The notes beneath the pieces were generated by a model. That model saw nothing but the letters and a program-made list of their open reading frames with translations. It had not been told where the DNA came from and did no database searches. A DNA stretch of 64,000 nt, taken from the NCBI GenBank assembly GCA_036345935.2, contig JADWOT020001313.1, positions 62,001 to 126,000 on the forward strand, given 5' to 3'. Position numbers and translations under genes: made by a program. Source of the DNA: Taenia hydatigena (Eukaryota > Platyhelminthes > Cestoda > Cyclophyllidea > Taeniidae). This document shows positions 22,450 through 34,479 of the stretch, in pieces (position 1 is the stretch's first letter; each line of letters begins with the position of its first letter).

Positions 22450-25400
22450 TGCCATCATACGGTCGCATCTAAGACGAACGTATTGCAAAAGTGTTCCGTT
22501 TGCGAATGCAAATCAAACACTTGTTTCTGCTAACTATATTCTGCTCATGTTGTTGTTTGTCATGGTTATCTAAAGAGATGCATGAGATATGGCAGTCATC
22601 GCATCGAGCATGGCAGCGTTGACGTAGCATGTTAGACGAAGACGTATAAATAAAAATACTATGGTAGGCTTGTGTAAAAATGCGTGCTATAACATTCCAA
22701 ATTAATCCCCATAAACATATTTTACTAATGTTACCAGGCTTTAACTCGCATTCCACCAACGTCCATAGCAGTTATAAGGCTTTAATTGGGATTATTAGCC
22801 ACAAATAAAAGACCAGCGCAGATTTTCAAGAAACTTGCCACTTAAAGGCGTAAATGCACTTTTTTTTGGCGGAAAGTTAGGCATCGTTACACCAACATTT
22901 AGTAATGTTCTTAACCTCCATCCCGTGTTGCACTATATTATCATACGGTAAAATGCGTTCGTAAACACACCGTGATGACGGAATTGTCAAAATTTATACT
23001 TAAGGAGGCATAAATAAGACCGGGCGACTAACGCCAAAGCATAGGTCAATTGCGTAGCACCGTCCACTTCCCATTACTCACTGTAATGCCATTTATCTTT
23101 CCAATTCAACCTGTCTACGACCAAATTAGAAAGGGCTGACTTCAGTCTTTCACAGATAACTGGATTTGGGCATAAGGAGGCGGTCTCTTCGCAGAATACA
23201 ATTTGATCGCAAGTTTTTTGTCTCTGCAATGGAGGATCTTGTTGCAGTCAGATTATTCCTCTGAAGGTAAAACGCGCTGTGTGGATAGATTTGCGCCATG
23301 ACAAAAGCCATAATTCGCCGCCAAAAAAGGAGTGATGTTAGATGGGAAGGGTAGAAATCAGGCATCTCTTTTCACCATGCTACACCCTTAATGCTCTAAA
23401 ATAATGAGATTTTTGTCTAAACATCACTCTATCAAAGAATAAGAAGTTGGGACTTGGGATCGTGGGGTACTGTGGCGTTAGCAAGGAGGGCCTGACTTCC
23501 CAGCTAAGTGTGGATGCGATTTGCAACTTAACCATCAACACCACGAGGAGCACTAGCTTTCATCTAAACCAGCCAACATTGTCCTTACTGATGCAATGAT
23601 GATTCTCTCCTTTTAGCAAATTTCGATGCGGCTGCTCAAATTAAAAGCAGAATTTGACGGTTAAGTATACTGATGTCATTATAGGAGGAAAAATAAATCG
23701 ACATGGGTTTTGGTTGAGAAAGTGACACTCTCGTCCCTTTACTAATTCTGTAAACTAAAAGATTATTATACATGTTGGAGAGGTGGCACATGGGAGTCTG
23801 ATAATAACTACGTATTTTGCAGGCACAAGACCTCATTGAAGACCTATAATTTGACTAGCAAGCTGTAGAATAGCTTCCAAATTTCGAGGTGGCTTGGCGC
23901 TAGGCAATAATTTTTACTGACAAATGCATTTTAAGGCAAATTAATGTACTTATTAGGCTTAGATTTATTAAATGCGCTTCACATAGCATACGGGTCTCGT
24001 AGATAGCTTGTCTTGCCTTAATTTAAAAACAAAAGTGCATTAAGGAATATTTTTTTGATTACACCTAAAAGGGACTTAGCCCTTTCATAATAAAACATGA
24101 AGACCGTAACAACCGCATTCCGTTTAATATCTAAGCTCTCTTTTTTTCTAGACTGTACTCTAAGGAGTGGGCAGTCTCAGTGGCTGATCTTTTCATATCC
24201 GGCTATTAAGTATGCAGTAAAAGTCTCCACTAATAGCTGTTCCGTCATAGTGAGGCAAAGCACTGTTTTCGGGAGGGATAAGCAGATCTGACCCACCAGA
24301 CAATCAGCACCAAAGCAAAAAATTTGCGGCCTATGATCATTTCATAAACTTATTTACCAACCGGTCACTAGCGAAGCTCGCTCAGTGGGTTCATTTGAAG
24401 TCAGAAATTCACTCAGTCTTATTCACACTTACATGATCTAGATTCATTGCATTTACCATGGAGCGGGGATCAACGAGCGCTATTCTGTTGCGGCAGCTGT
24501 AATAACTCCCCGCTTAAGTAGCTAAAACTTTTTTTGCTATTCCGACATTCATCCATACAGTTATTGGAGAAGTACACAAGAAGCAGGGTGATAAAACAAT
24601 TCAGCAAAATGGCCAAATTTTCGAGCGAACTTCATGCCAGATAAAAAGATCGTCTTTGCGTTTTTCTTTTTAATGCAATCGACGTAGCAACTACTGCTGG
24701 AGAACGATTTGAAAAGTCGTCTTTTGATTTTCTGGTAAGCTTGAACCAACATAAATGAAAAGAGGCAACATTAGTAAATCAAGTCAAAAATGAGGGGATG
24801 AAGGGGGTGTCCGTTGCGAAGTTTTTTCATTATGGTTTGACATTGCACACTGACAAATGGCATTAGAAGTGGAAATATTACCAAAGCATTTCCTTCGAAT
24901 CATGCTGGCCTTCATTTGCTTCTAGTGAAAAATAGCATTACTGACGCCACAGCCAGGGTCCCACTTCTTTTGACATGGCGATTTAAACAGTCAAGTAACT
25001 TCTGACCGACGTGGATGAAACCGCTTTTCCTTAAAATTCTTTTCTTCAAAACGGACGGGGATTTTTTATTATTTCACAGACATTGAATATCGGTTTCATT
25101 GAGAAGTGGCAAAAAAGGTGTTTATCTATCCGCGCAAATGCACCGATTTTAAGACTTTGCGTAGAATTCGCGCTATATCAAAACTTGAAGCGACAAATGC
25201 AGCATATTCTGTTTAAGGCTTAGTTTGATGTAATCGTACACAGCAGTCACTGCCTCTCAACCGGCATGTTTATGGTCTTCCTTTTGACGTTTAAATAATG
25301 CACACTTCCGTTCACTCAGGATGTTTGCATTCAAAAGCAAGCTAGCCCATGACAATAAGCGCCTCTCATACTGCTTGTTTTTCTTTTTTTACTTCCATTG

Positions 25401-25558
25401 AATCTTTTTATAAACAATGGTAGCAGGGATTTGGTATGCAGGTCCCAACTGGCACATCTGTTTAACCTAGCTTACTAAAGTTAATGCTGAAAAAACCGGC
25501 TATTTTGCACCCTTCAACTACAGATGTGGCCCACGTTCGTAAAATTTTGATGTAACAG
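22450..25558. other. No gene recognised
   Basis: AT-rich DNA. A T-rich acceptor at about 24,150 is followed by about 18 open codons to a TAA, too little to call. The right end may be intron of the zinc-finger gene. Confidence 0.4.
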
Positions 25559-25846
25559 GGGGTCGATTAAATGAATTTAAATCATCAGCTCCAGTGTTCA
25601 TTAGACCTTCAGATAGACGTAATGCAGCATTGCAACCTTTATGTCGAATTGACAAAAGGACAGGCTTTGGAGATGAGATAAGGCAATTTTTCTGCTCTCT
25701 ACTCCCAATTTTTATATTTAAGTTAAAGACCATCATCGGCATCGGCAGTGCCGCGGAGAAACAGTTCACGGTCGGATGGCTTAGACTCTCCATTCTCGTT
25801 GTCAGCTATTTGCCAGGAACAGCTAGATGCGGTTGAGTATTTAAAG
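25559..25846 (+). CDS. Probable 5' exons of the zinc-finger gene (Ser-rich region)
   Basis: Two open segments fit together: 25,559-25,682 (after TAACAG; phase 1 in, phase 2 out) and 25,729-25,846 (phase 2 in, donor GTAAGG, phase 0 out). The join would use a 46-bp intron starting GC (AAG|GCAATT) and ending AAAG, so a GC-AG intron has to be assumed. The joined peptide is polar and serine-rich (PRRNSSRSDG, then a helical QEQLDAVEYLK end) with no named domain. The phase-0 donor agrees with a phase-0 acceptor at 26,926, which leads in frame into the first zinc finger, so these could be 5' exons of the same gene. This linkage is inference from phase and proximity. The open frame at 25,871-26,018, ending at a GTAAGC donor, may be an extra or alternative exon. 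Confidence 0.45.
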
Positions 25847-26926
25847 GTAAGGATAAATATTTATTTGCAGTCAATCTGGTGGCTATTTATTTGGTGCATC
25901 TTCACCATGGCTGCAGTTGAAGGCATTCCCTGTCTAAGTGTGACTTCAGTACACCATACTGCAGGATTAAAATCACGAGCAAAGCTTCATGCCTTCAAGA
26001 TGTTGTGGAATAAGCGGGTAAGCTAGGCCTATTTGAATGGTGTGAGAAAAAACTTCAACTCATCGAGAACCTTCCTTGATTATTATTATTATTTAAAATA
26101 AGCGGTCTACGGACCCGTATCGCATTCCAAACAGTGGATGCTGATACCTACCTCAGTAGTTAAAAAGACATTGCACAAGCTACCAATGCATCTGTTATAT
26201 TTAGCGACACGATTACACCAGTTTTGGTCATCAGGAATCACGTCATGATGAACACATTTAGTCTTTTTGACGACCAAGTAGAAGGAGGACTAATGCAATA
26301 GTCTAGTGCTTCTCTTAGTCGGTGGAATTGCTAACTCAGCATCATATCATTCCTGTCTTAATGGCATTAAGAATGAGAAGTTGCAATCATTCCAATGCCT
26401 AAAAACTTCGTGTCGCACATCGAATCTGTTCTTAACGCAAATTGTTACAGGGCAGAAATGCCGAATACAGAGCATTTAGTAAATACAGGGCAATTAGTAA
26501 GACATGCATTCATTTCCGGTGAAACGATTTCTCAGGGACCTATAATAGGCAGATTAGTACTTCTTTTCACTCTATGCCCATGCCTTTGAGATCATCAAAA
26601 CGCAATCTTCTCATAAGTGGTTAAAAGTAACAGGGTATCGGTTCAAGCACACTAAAGCAAAGGCATCTTAAATGCTTATCACATTAAAAAGTCCTCACTG
26701 ACGGGCAACTTCTTGCCTACACAGGACTGAATAAGTTCAAAGCATGCAACAAAATAACGAAGAGAGAAGTGAGGTGTGGTGAACCCTAACATATGTCGGC
26801 ATTGGCCAAATGCGCGACTATTGCTCCTCTAAGTCCTACTTACTCGCAAACCTGAGGACAAATCCAGGTGGTACCTTCGGCTTAATATTTGACTTGCTCT
26901 AAGCCCTGTAGCAGAATCTCTCGTAG

Positions 26927-28353
26927 CTTGCCTTCCCCGTTGCCAAAATGGCCTTTCACGAATGTCCAACATGCTCTGCCTTGTTGAAGACCGCCACCTT
27001 ATGCCGAGTGCACATGTTTTGCGACCATCGCCGTAAGCGCCTTTTAATTTAGAGATGGACTTCCACATCCACACACATGCCCAGCCAAATAATTAACTGC
27101 ACATTTATGCCCGTATGTCTCTGCGCGTAGATACGCATGTTTATGTGCAGGTGTTCGGCTCTTCGTTAGTAGCTCTGCTCTTGTTTTAACCCAAGCGAAA
27201 ATCATAATTGGTCAAATAAGGCGAGTCTCGGTTTATGTCGGTCACTTAGCCGAACCCCTTGTATGACCGTCAGTACGATTTGCTCACCTCAAGTACACTT
27301 GCTTGACATGTTATAGTTGAAATGTATACGCATTGTCCAACTTGCCCAGCATTTCGCAGAACCACAGGACTACTGTTATGCCATCAAAAAGGTAGGGACG
27401 TTTACAAAACTTAGTAATCATGCCTTATGCTCCCACATCTACTACCTATAACACAAATACTTTGTCTTATACGTTGAAAATAGGTTCGAATCATAGTGTG
27501 TGCTGTCTTTGCTATGAACCGTTCGAAAACTTTGATTCGCTCCTCCGTCATTTCATTGGAACACACATTTGTAAGCATATTCCCTTAACTCTCGCTTAAA
27601 TGTGATTTTCGCTCATATTTTTCACAATAGCTTTGTACTGCATAAAAATGCCTCAAATTTATGCTTTATTGTGCCCTACTGCAGACAAAATAATTGAGGA
27701 TTCAGAAATACACCTCTACTGCACGGAGTGTTACGCTGAACATCCGATTTGGGAGGCGTTGCTGGAACACAAGCGTTCAAATCACTTACGTGGGCATTGC
27801 TGATCGATTAGATTTGTCCTACAATCGCTGTTTGCATCCTGCTTTGGTTTTCTTTGTTTTGCAGTCATATGGTGCGGGCTGTTTGGCCAGAATATGCTGA
27901 AACCCTTTTGCTTCAATGAGAGCTGTAAGTTTCTGATGAGTTTATGCTAGCTTAGTCTATCGATAAATGGAACCGAAAGAGCACTTACTGTGTAGAGACT
28001 TCAATTGCACTGCTAATTAGGGCAATTACGCAAGCAGCAATTGTGAAAGCTCTGTATAAAACTAACTGAGCGCTGCTCGTTTGATACGCTGAGGCAAACA
28101 TCGTTCAGCGGGACAGTGCACTACGTTAGGTCATCGCGGTATTTCGAGCATTTCAGACAGCGACACAGTTAAGTCAGAGGAGTAACAGTTAAACTATTAG
28201 CTTTTAAGGAGGATAGTGCGTATAAATAGTAATGCAATAATAAGCGTATGCTCATTTTCATATGTTTCAGTGCTATCCGATGGGTTGCCGAATTCGCATT
28301 TCATGAACCCACATGCAGCTGTGGCTTTCAAGCAGATGAAGGCTCAATGTTAG
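26927..28353 (+). CDS. C2H2 zinc-finger protein gene (six small exons)
   Basis: Exons read 26,927-27,032, 27,317-27,391, 27,484-27,570, 27,685-27,789, 27,865-27,924 and 28,271-28,353 (TAG). Every internal junction is phase 1 and flanked by GT...AG; most internal exons are exact codon multiples (75, 87, 105, 60 bp). The first four encode four C2H2 fingers: CPTC-x12-H-MFCD-H, CPTC-x12-H-QKGSN-H (split by an intron), CCLC-x12-H-FIGT-H with the classical F and L spacing, and CTEC-x12-H-KRSN-H. Such fingers bind zinc and usually DNA or RNA in the nucleus. The linkers are not the TGEKP type, so this is not a KRAB/Kruppel-like array. The last two exons encode an unrecognised tail. An ATG in excellent context (GCCAAAATGG) at 26,948 could be the start; alternatively the exon is internal and continues from the Ser-rich exons at 25,559-25,846. 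The last exon boundaries are the least certain. Confidence 0.75.
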
Positions 28354-31300
28354 ACATGTTTTGCACGTCTTGTTGATTTCTATCCCCTGTTCCCTCAGGA
28401 TATAAGGAAAGTGAGGTAAAAATACTGCATAATGCAGAACAAAGCAGTGCCGCAAATAAGAATGTAGCTGTGGAAGATGCTATGAGCTTTGAAGCAGAGA
28501 TAGCATACTAAAAGGAGTTGTCGTTTTTGTGGCCGCATTGAGAGAGGAAGTCAAGATTTTTCACTCACTTGCAAATAAGGGGAAAATCCGGTGCATATTT
28601 TACATGAATACCAATGAAGACTCAAAATTGACCATGTTGATCGGCTCATGACTGACGTCTGACGCATTCGTTGTCAGTTTGTTTGCTGTCGTCTCCACTT
28701 CTAAAATGTGTTTTAAGAAGGTAGATTGACTGATAAGTCTGTCCCACACTCATTGAGTTATTAAATTCACAGCAGTATGCTTTGAGCGAACCCTTACCTG
28801 CTAAGGAGATATACTTCGTTTGCGTCCAGTCTTCAGTCGGGGCTGCATTGGTGGGAACCATTTAACAAATGCTGAAACCAGAGTGCTTCATAAACATGCA
28901 GAAGTTTCATGCGAACAGTACACTCTTAACAAACCTCGTTGTTGGTGCATGTAATATGTTGCAGGAAGAATACAGTTGTAAATGGCACTCTTATTAAGCT
29001 GAAAATGCTCCCGAGGCATTTCATAGCTAGCGGTATAGGATCCGGATGGTCAGTTTCTTTGTTAATAAGCATAACCACTAACAGAAAGAGACAGCAGCGT
29101 ACTCTTTGATACTTTACTCACAACAAACATCTCATGATTACGCCGCTATATTACCTTGGTGCTGTAGGAAAGTGCTGCTACATGGGCTCCTAGTTTACTT
29201 GTTAATGACATCCATTACATCGTCAATGCTAGCAGAATGTTGGTTGGTAAACAAGGGAGCCTGCATTTTATCGCCCTATCTGACTTCTTTCGGGCTTCTT
29301 GAGGGTAGTCAGAGAATGTGAATCAAGCTGCTGCGATTAAATCAATTTTTGTACTGGTTTGATTGATCTTTCATTGCAAATAAGATGATCATCGCAAAGC
29401 TAAAGTAGGAAGAAATATCGTCCAGGAGTGCGCTTTGTATAACAATAACCGTTCGAAAATGGTGTTTTCTACAAAGAAACTTAGAGCATTGAAAATCGGC
29501 TTCACAGAGTTCCGTGCTGTAGTCGTATGTCCCGATTCTTCTTCGCAACTTCGTTACTGCCTGATTTAATTTTTCAGACATGGTCAAGGTGATTTTACGC
29601 CTTAATTTGAAATTTTTTAAATTCTTGTTGTAAGGGCCTTCAACATTTGTGTATGCGATTTCGTTCCTTATGCAGAAGTTGAGGATAAAATCAGGATGCA
29701 GATCTGAGGTTGCTTTGATGATCCCACTGTTAAGGGACTACCTTTGGTGTCCCGAATAAACGCTATGGGTGAGTGGAACATATGGGTTCAAAGAAAGGGG
29801 TAGTATGAATTTTGTGGCTTGAATGGTGTAAGAGAGGTCATACAAAACGCATTGAGATGAAATTATAGGTGCCTAGAAACACGAACTGGTTAGTTATGTA
29901 TGTTAAAATAAGTATAAGTCTATTATAAAGCACTATCCTTGACTAATGTTCGGAGTCTGGTGATCAAATGAACAGCTTTTACTTCCTTCTCATTTTGAGT
30001 TATAGACTACCTAAATGATCTTTAGCACGATTTAGATGAAAGGTAGTTCGCTCAACTTTGCTTGTTAGGAAGTGCATAAGCCAAGATTTTACTCGCCAAT
30101 TCTTTAACCCATTTAACTTTCCGTCAAGATCTGAGGTTTTGCAGGGGGTGCTCATTCTTTTTCATTAACTTCGTGTTCGTTTTGGCATTGAAAGAGTAGC
30201 TTATTCGGGCGGTGCATGTTTTACTGAAGAGAATCAAAATATGATCCATACGATAATACCTCTCAGTCACTGGTTGGCCATCATTTGTAATTCTTTTATT
30301 TGTAACTTACTCCAAACATGGTTGGCATGCCATCTCAAAGCACAAACTGATTCTTCGTATTTACTAGACTAAACTTAAAAGCATGGCGGTGTCCCAGGAC
30401 GACACCTCTAAAGGGAAAAATGAAACCATTTGTTTGTGCTGAACGAACCATTAACAAACGTTGCTGCCTTCACAGTGCACAGAAAATGACTATTTCTGCG
30501 GTGATTTTAATTGCGAAGGTGGATACAGTATGCAAATATTCATTGATACTAGCCTTCGAAATTGGAATTAGCCAGCTCATGCCACGATCCCCTGTAGTCT
30601 TGAGAGAAGAGTTTGGATACTAGAGTAGACGCAAACCTAGAAAGAGCTTTGTACCTGCTTTTAAAATACTCAACGCCATCAGATAATGGGACACTTTTCC
30701 TTCTGTCTCCCTAAAATAGCAGCAATAGTATACAGAGGTGCGCCAAAGCAAAATTACAGAGAATATTAAATGGTGTCAAGTCAAATCAAGGCAACGGACT
30801 CTCTTTCCATTCTCACCATTTCGTGCATCGCCTTATGAATCCTGAACGGTGAAAAGGGAGGGCGTGTCCGAGCTTCTGCTGTCAACACTGTCACGAGTCG
30901 ATGAAGGGTCGACGGATGTAACCGTTATATGATACGGGATATCAAAAGACCGCATTGGGGTTTTGACCGCATTAGATCAAAGTGTACTTTTAAAAAGTTG
31001 TTATTATTGCTTGATCAGGCATATGGACCGGAGTGAAGCAGAACACAGTCAGTAATATGACCTAAGCAAAACTTTCACTGGATGTTGACTGATTAATGTG
31101 GCCTTATATTTTGATGATCAAGGCTTTAGGGCCATGCCGGCCATTTCATTTAGAAGTTGAAGAGGAGAATTACAGCGTGAATGCATCTAATCACTTGCAC
31201 TTTTGCTCCTAAAGAGTCACTCCACAGAAAAATGGATGAATGGTGTGTTGAAAGAAATAATCAAGTGAGATTAAAGCTGTGGTAAGTGTCAGCTTATTAA

Positions 31301-31837
31301 ATTCCTTTTGATGCCATCATTTTGCTTAATGTTGCGCTGGTCTGCTGACCTTTTAACTGCCTCGCTAACATCGGGTTATAACCTCCATCTGATCGGTTAT
31401 GCATGTGCGATGGGAAACGCTTCAATCACACGGGCGCAGAACATGCCAATAAAATTGCTGAGAAATAAATACATGAATTGAAATAATTTGGAAAGACATG
31501 TTGAAGGAAAGCATAAGTAACGGTCAAAAACAGCATTAAAGTTAATTTAATATGTTTCATTAGGTGTTAAAAATAACAGCTAAAACGGACATCGAAGGCT
31601 ACGAAAGAAGAAGCAGTGAACATATTAAATTTATTGAAATTATGATGGAAATTAATGCACCGAAAATGATAGCAACACAGTAGGCGCAGTAAATTTTAAA
31701 ACTATAAGCAAAGAAAATGCAGTTGCAAAAAGAAAAGGCGAAAAAAACAGAAAAATATGTGCACTCACAACATTAAATTCAGTGTTAAAAAAATTACCAA
31801 AAAAAAGAGAATAATTAGCTTCTGCCAAGCTAAAACT
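28354..31837. other. No gene recognised
   Basis: AT-rich intergenic DNA downstream of the zinc-finger gene; no clear polyadenylation hexamer directly follows the stop. The right end (about 31,440-31,840) becomes very A-rich on the + strand. Confidence 0.45.
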
Positions 31838-32190
31838 GCTGACAGCAGAAAACGAAGTACGGAAGACAAATTCTCTGCAATCGACAAATCCACAGCAGAC
31901 ATGTTTAAAATTTGGTAAAACGACGGAAAAATATCAGCTCTCGATAATTTAGATGCAGCCATATAGAAAAATGGTGTTCGACGGACAAATTCATGGATGG
32001 CAGCATTCAAAACCAGTCATATAAAAAAATCGACGTTCCAAAGACAAAGGCTCCGTTCTCCAAAAGGTGACTGCAGCCACATGATGAAAATCGATGTTGC
32101 AACCACCAAAGCTCCGCTCTCCACACGGCGGCTGCAGTCACATGAGGAAAACCAATGGTGCTTTTTCATACTGTCAGTGTTGCTCCAAAA
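31838..32190. repeat. Diverged minisatellite, unit about 60 bp
   Basis: Unit starts at about 31,838, 31,895, 31,955, 32,013, 32,073 and 32,133, each beginning GCAG(C/T/A)C-like followed by CATAT/CATGA and an A-rich run, then ACAAAGGCTCCGTTCTCC in the younger units. The last units are the most alike. The period is 20 codons, so a 20-residue peptide repeat appears in the frame from 31,997, but there is no sign that it is expressed. Confidence 0.65.
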
Positions 32191-34406
32191 GTTGGATATT
32201 TATCAAGCTTTTGAGAAATCAATGAGAAAATGCGAAGATTTTTAGTGCTGTGGAATGATGTCTACGTAAGATATAAGGATAGAGAAATGGAATTTCGACT
32301 TTTTCTAGACGAAGTTGGCATTCTAATTTCCTCGTTATTTTGAGATTGAACTAAGGCTATGCAATCAATTCATTATGCCCAATGGAAACCGAGACAAATC
32401 AGCAGAAGCCCACAACAGCCATGGACATGGTTTTCTTTACACGTCCATAATTGGTCTGCATTTAATAGCCACTTCATACGCAAGAATGGGCACTGCCGCT
32501 TGTGCATGCACTTTAGCCCATTATCCCGTCAATAAGGCCAAACAGGAGGGTATTGGGGCTAACAAGCGGATAACTCAGGAGTTAGTGTGGCGTGACCGGG
32601 ATATGAAGGTCCATAAAAGGCACACCAAAGTCGTTAAATACCGCATTGTTGCAACAGAGTAAGGAACTACTTCTGCCATTGCGTGCGGCTCGCTTCATCC
32701 AGAGCAATTAACATTTACGCCATATCAGTCGTCTGTGTGCCATTTTGGCGCAAACGCTAATATAAATGCCAAGGTAGAGTCTGCAACTATGCTATTTTAA
32801 ATTCATCGTGCCATAGTATTAGGGACTTGTTTTTTCGCAAAAGAGTTTCCGGAAGGCGTAGGTAGTGGTTCCTATAGTTGATATGAAATACTTAGGGCCT
32901 TTTATGGCTTTTGCAGCATCTGTGTAGCAAACGCTTCAGTGGACCGTTCTAGGTTTATGCCTCCTTTGCCGTTAACTAATACGTAACTAACACAACTTGA
33001 AGTTACGCCAACATGGCATAAAACGCTCGCACGCTTCTTCCCTCTGTTCCATCATCATCAGTGCGTGTCTTTTCACTTCATTTCAACTCACGCCATTCTG
33101 GTTTTCGTCTTCCAATGATAACACTCCCTGGTTTTCTTGTCTAGCATTGCAAATGGCCTACATTTTGGACCCTTGCATTAAATATATTTCTGCATTTCCT
33201 TCTTCATCTGCTTACTTCCCCATACATCCCCGATGCTTGCAACTCACACGCAACCTCGCGTTGGAAAGCGTGCACCACGTGCTTTTGCAGGCTTGGTGGC
33301 CTACCGGTTGATACCACGTGGAGCATTGGCGAACCCAGCGTTCTTAAAAGCCTCATCTCATATTGAACCCCTCTCTTTCGGTGAGTCTGCTCACTGCACT
33401 TAGAAATCGGTTGTTATTCTTTACTTGTGACACGCTCCAGTGAATTGATGCATTCCGGACTTAATGTGCTTTTTTCTAGACCTTCATCGTTGAAGGGTCC
33501 ACGTCCTCAAGCAGAACAATGTATTGTTGGTATAATCACGCCTTCCTGACCTCTATCTCATCTGTTTGTCAACCACAATGCCCTCACGTTTGACTGTGTT
33601 ACCTTCATGACATGCAGGCTTCCGGGATGTCATGTTTATTTGTGCTACATTATTCGTGATTTAAATTGTGTGTTGGCCGAAATATGGGGTGCCATTATTC
33701 GCACAGATGGCTTGGATTATCAGCAGATGCGCATGTGTAGTGCTGCGACTAAAATTTGAAGTAAATGCTACAAATTATAAAGCCATTGCCAGCATTCCAT
33801 CAAATAGGATGAATAAATTGGTAACAGTGAATCACGAAGCCTTATCAATACGCCGCAGAGAAGATGCAAGTGATTAATAGTTCTTCTCGAGACGACAATG
33901 TCCTCAGATAAACCAAATGAAAGACATTACTTTCCCTTCAGCGATAAAAAGCCAGCCATTAAAAGCGAATCGGCCTTGATTTGCCAATGATCTAGACTTA
34001 GTTCTGGAACTTTTAAAGCGCCTTTTAATAAAGGGAGAGCTGTACCCACGATGCTAAAAGGGTGCTTTGAACCAATTCTGTCGTGACTAACCAAAAATCT
34101 ATCATTGGTAAGAAGAAAAGTGGGGTCCAGCTGAGCTGTGTCTAATACCACCCTTTTTAGGGGTCCGAATGTTTAGGTCGTGACGCTGCCATCTGATGGA
34201 CAGCTCAGTCATGTCACAGTTACTTACCAAACACAAACCGCGATCCCATGGTATATCTTAGAAGCCAGCAAAAGAAGGAGGAGGTAAAAAAGCTGGTGCA
34301 TCCTTGTCAAATACTACCGACGTGCCTAGGCAGTGAGTACGATGTGAAAGAACCGCTTGTGAAGGTACTTGCAAGCATGTGAATCAAATGTAACAGAATT
34401 GATGTT
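32190..34406. other. No gene recognised
   Basis: A 95-codon frame with a true ATG (32,375-32,662, +) has no recognisable domain and lacks supporting splice or polyadenylation context. Otherwise featureless. Confidence 0.4.
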
Positions 34407-34479
34407 GATTCCGTGGCCTAATGGGTTATGCATCTGATTACGGATCAGATGACTGTGGGTTTGAGTCCCGCTGGGGCCG
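34407..34479 (+). tRNA. tRNA-Arg(ACG)-like gene, possibly a pseudogene
   Basis: A 73-nt cloverleaf can be drawn. The anticodon arm is perfect: TCTGA-TTACGGA-TCAGA with anticodon ACG. The T arm is GTGGG-TTTGAGT-CCCGC, matching the internal B box except for one T for C. The D arm and A box (TGGCCTAATGG) are close to consensus. The acceptor stem pairs GATTCCG with TGGGGCC: one A-C mismatch and three G-U type pairs. TTTT follows at about 34,483, usable as a polymerase III terminator. Discriminator base is G. No intron. The weak acceptor stem means it may be a decayed copy or part of a tRNA-derived SINE. Confidence 0.7.
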
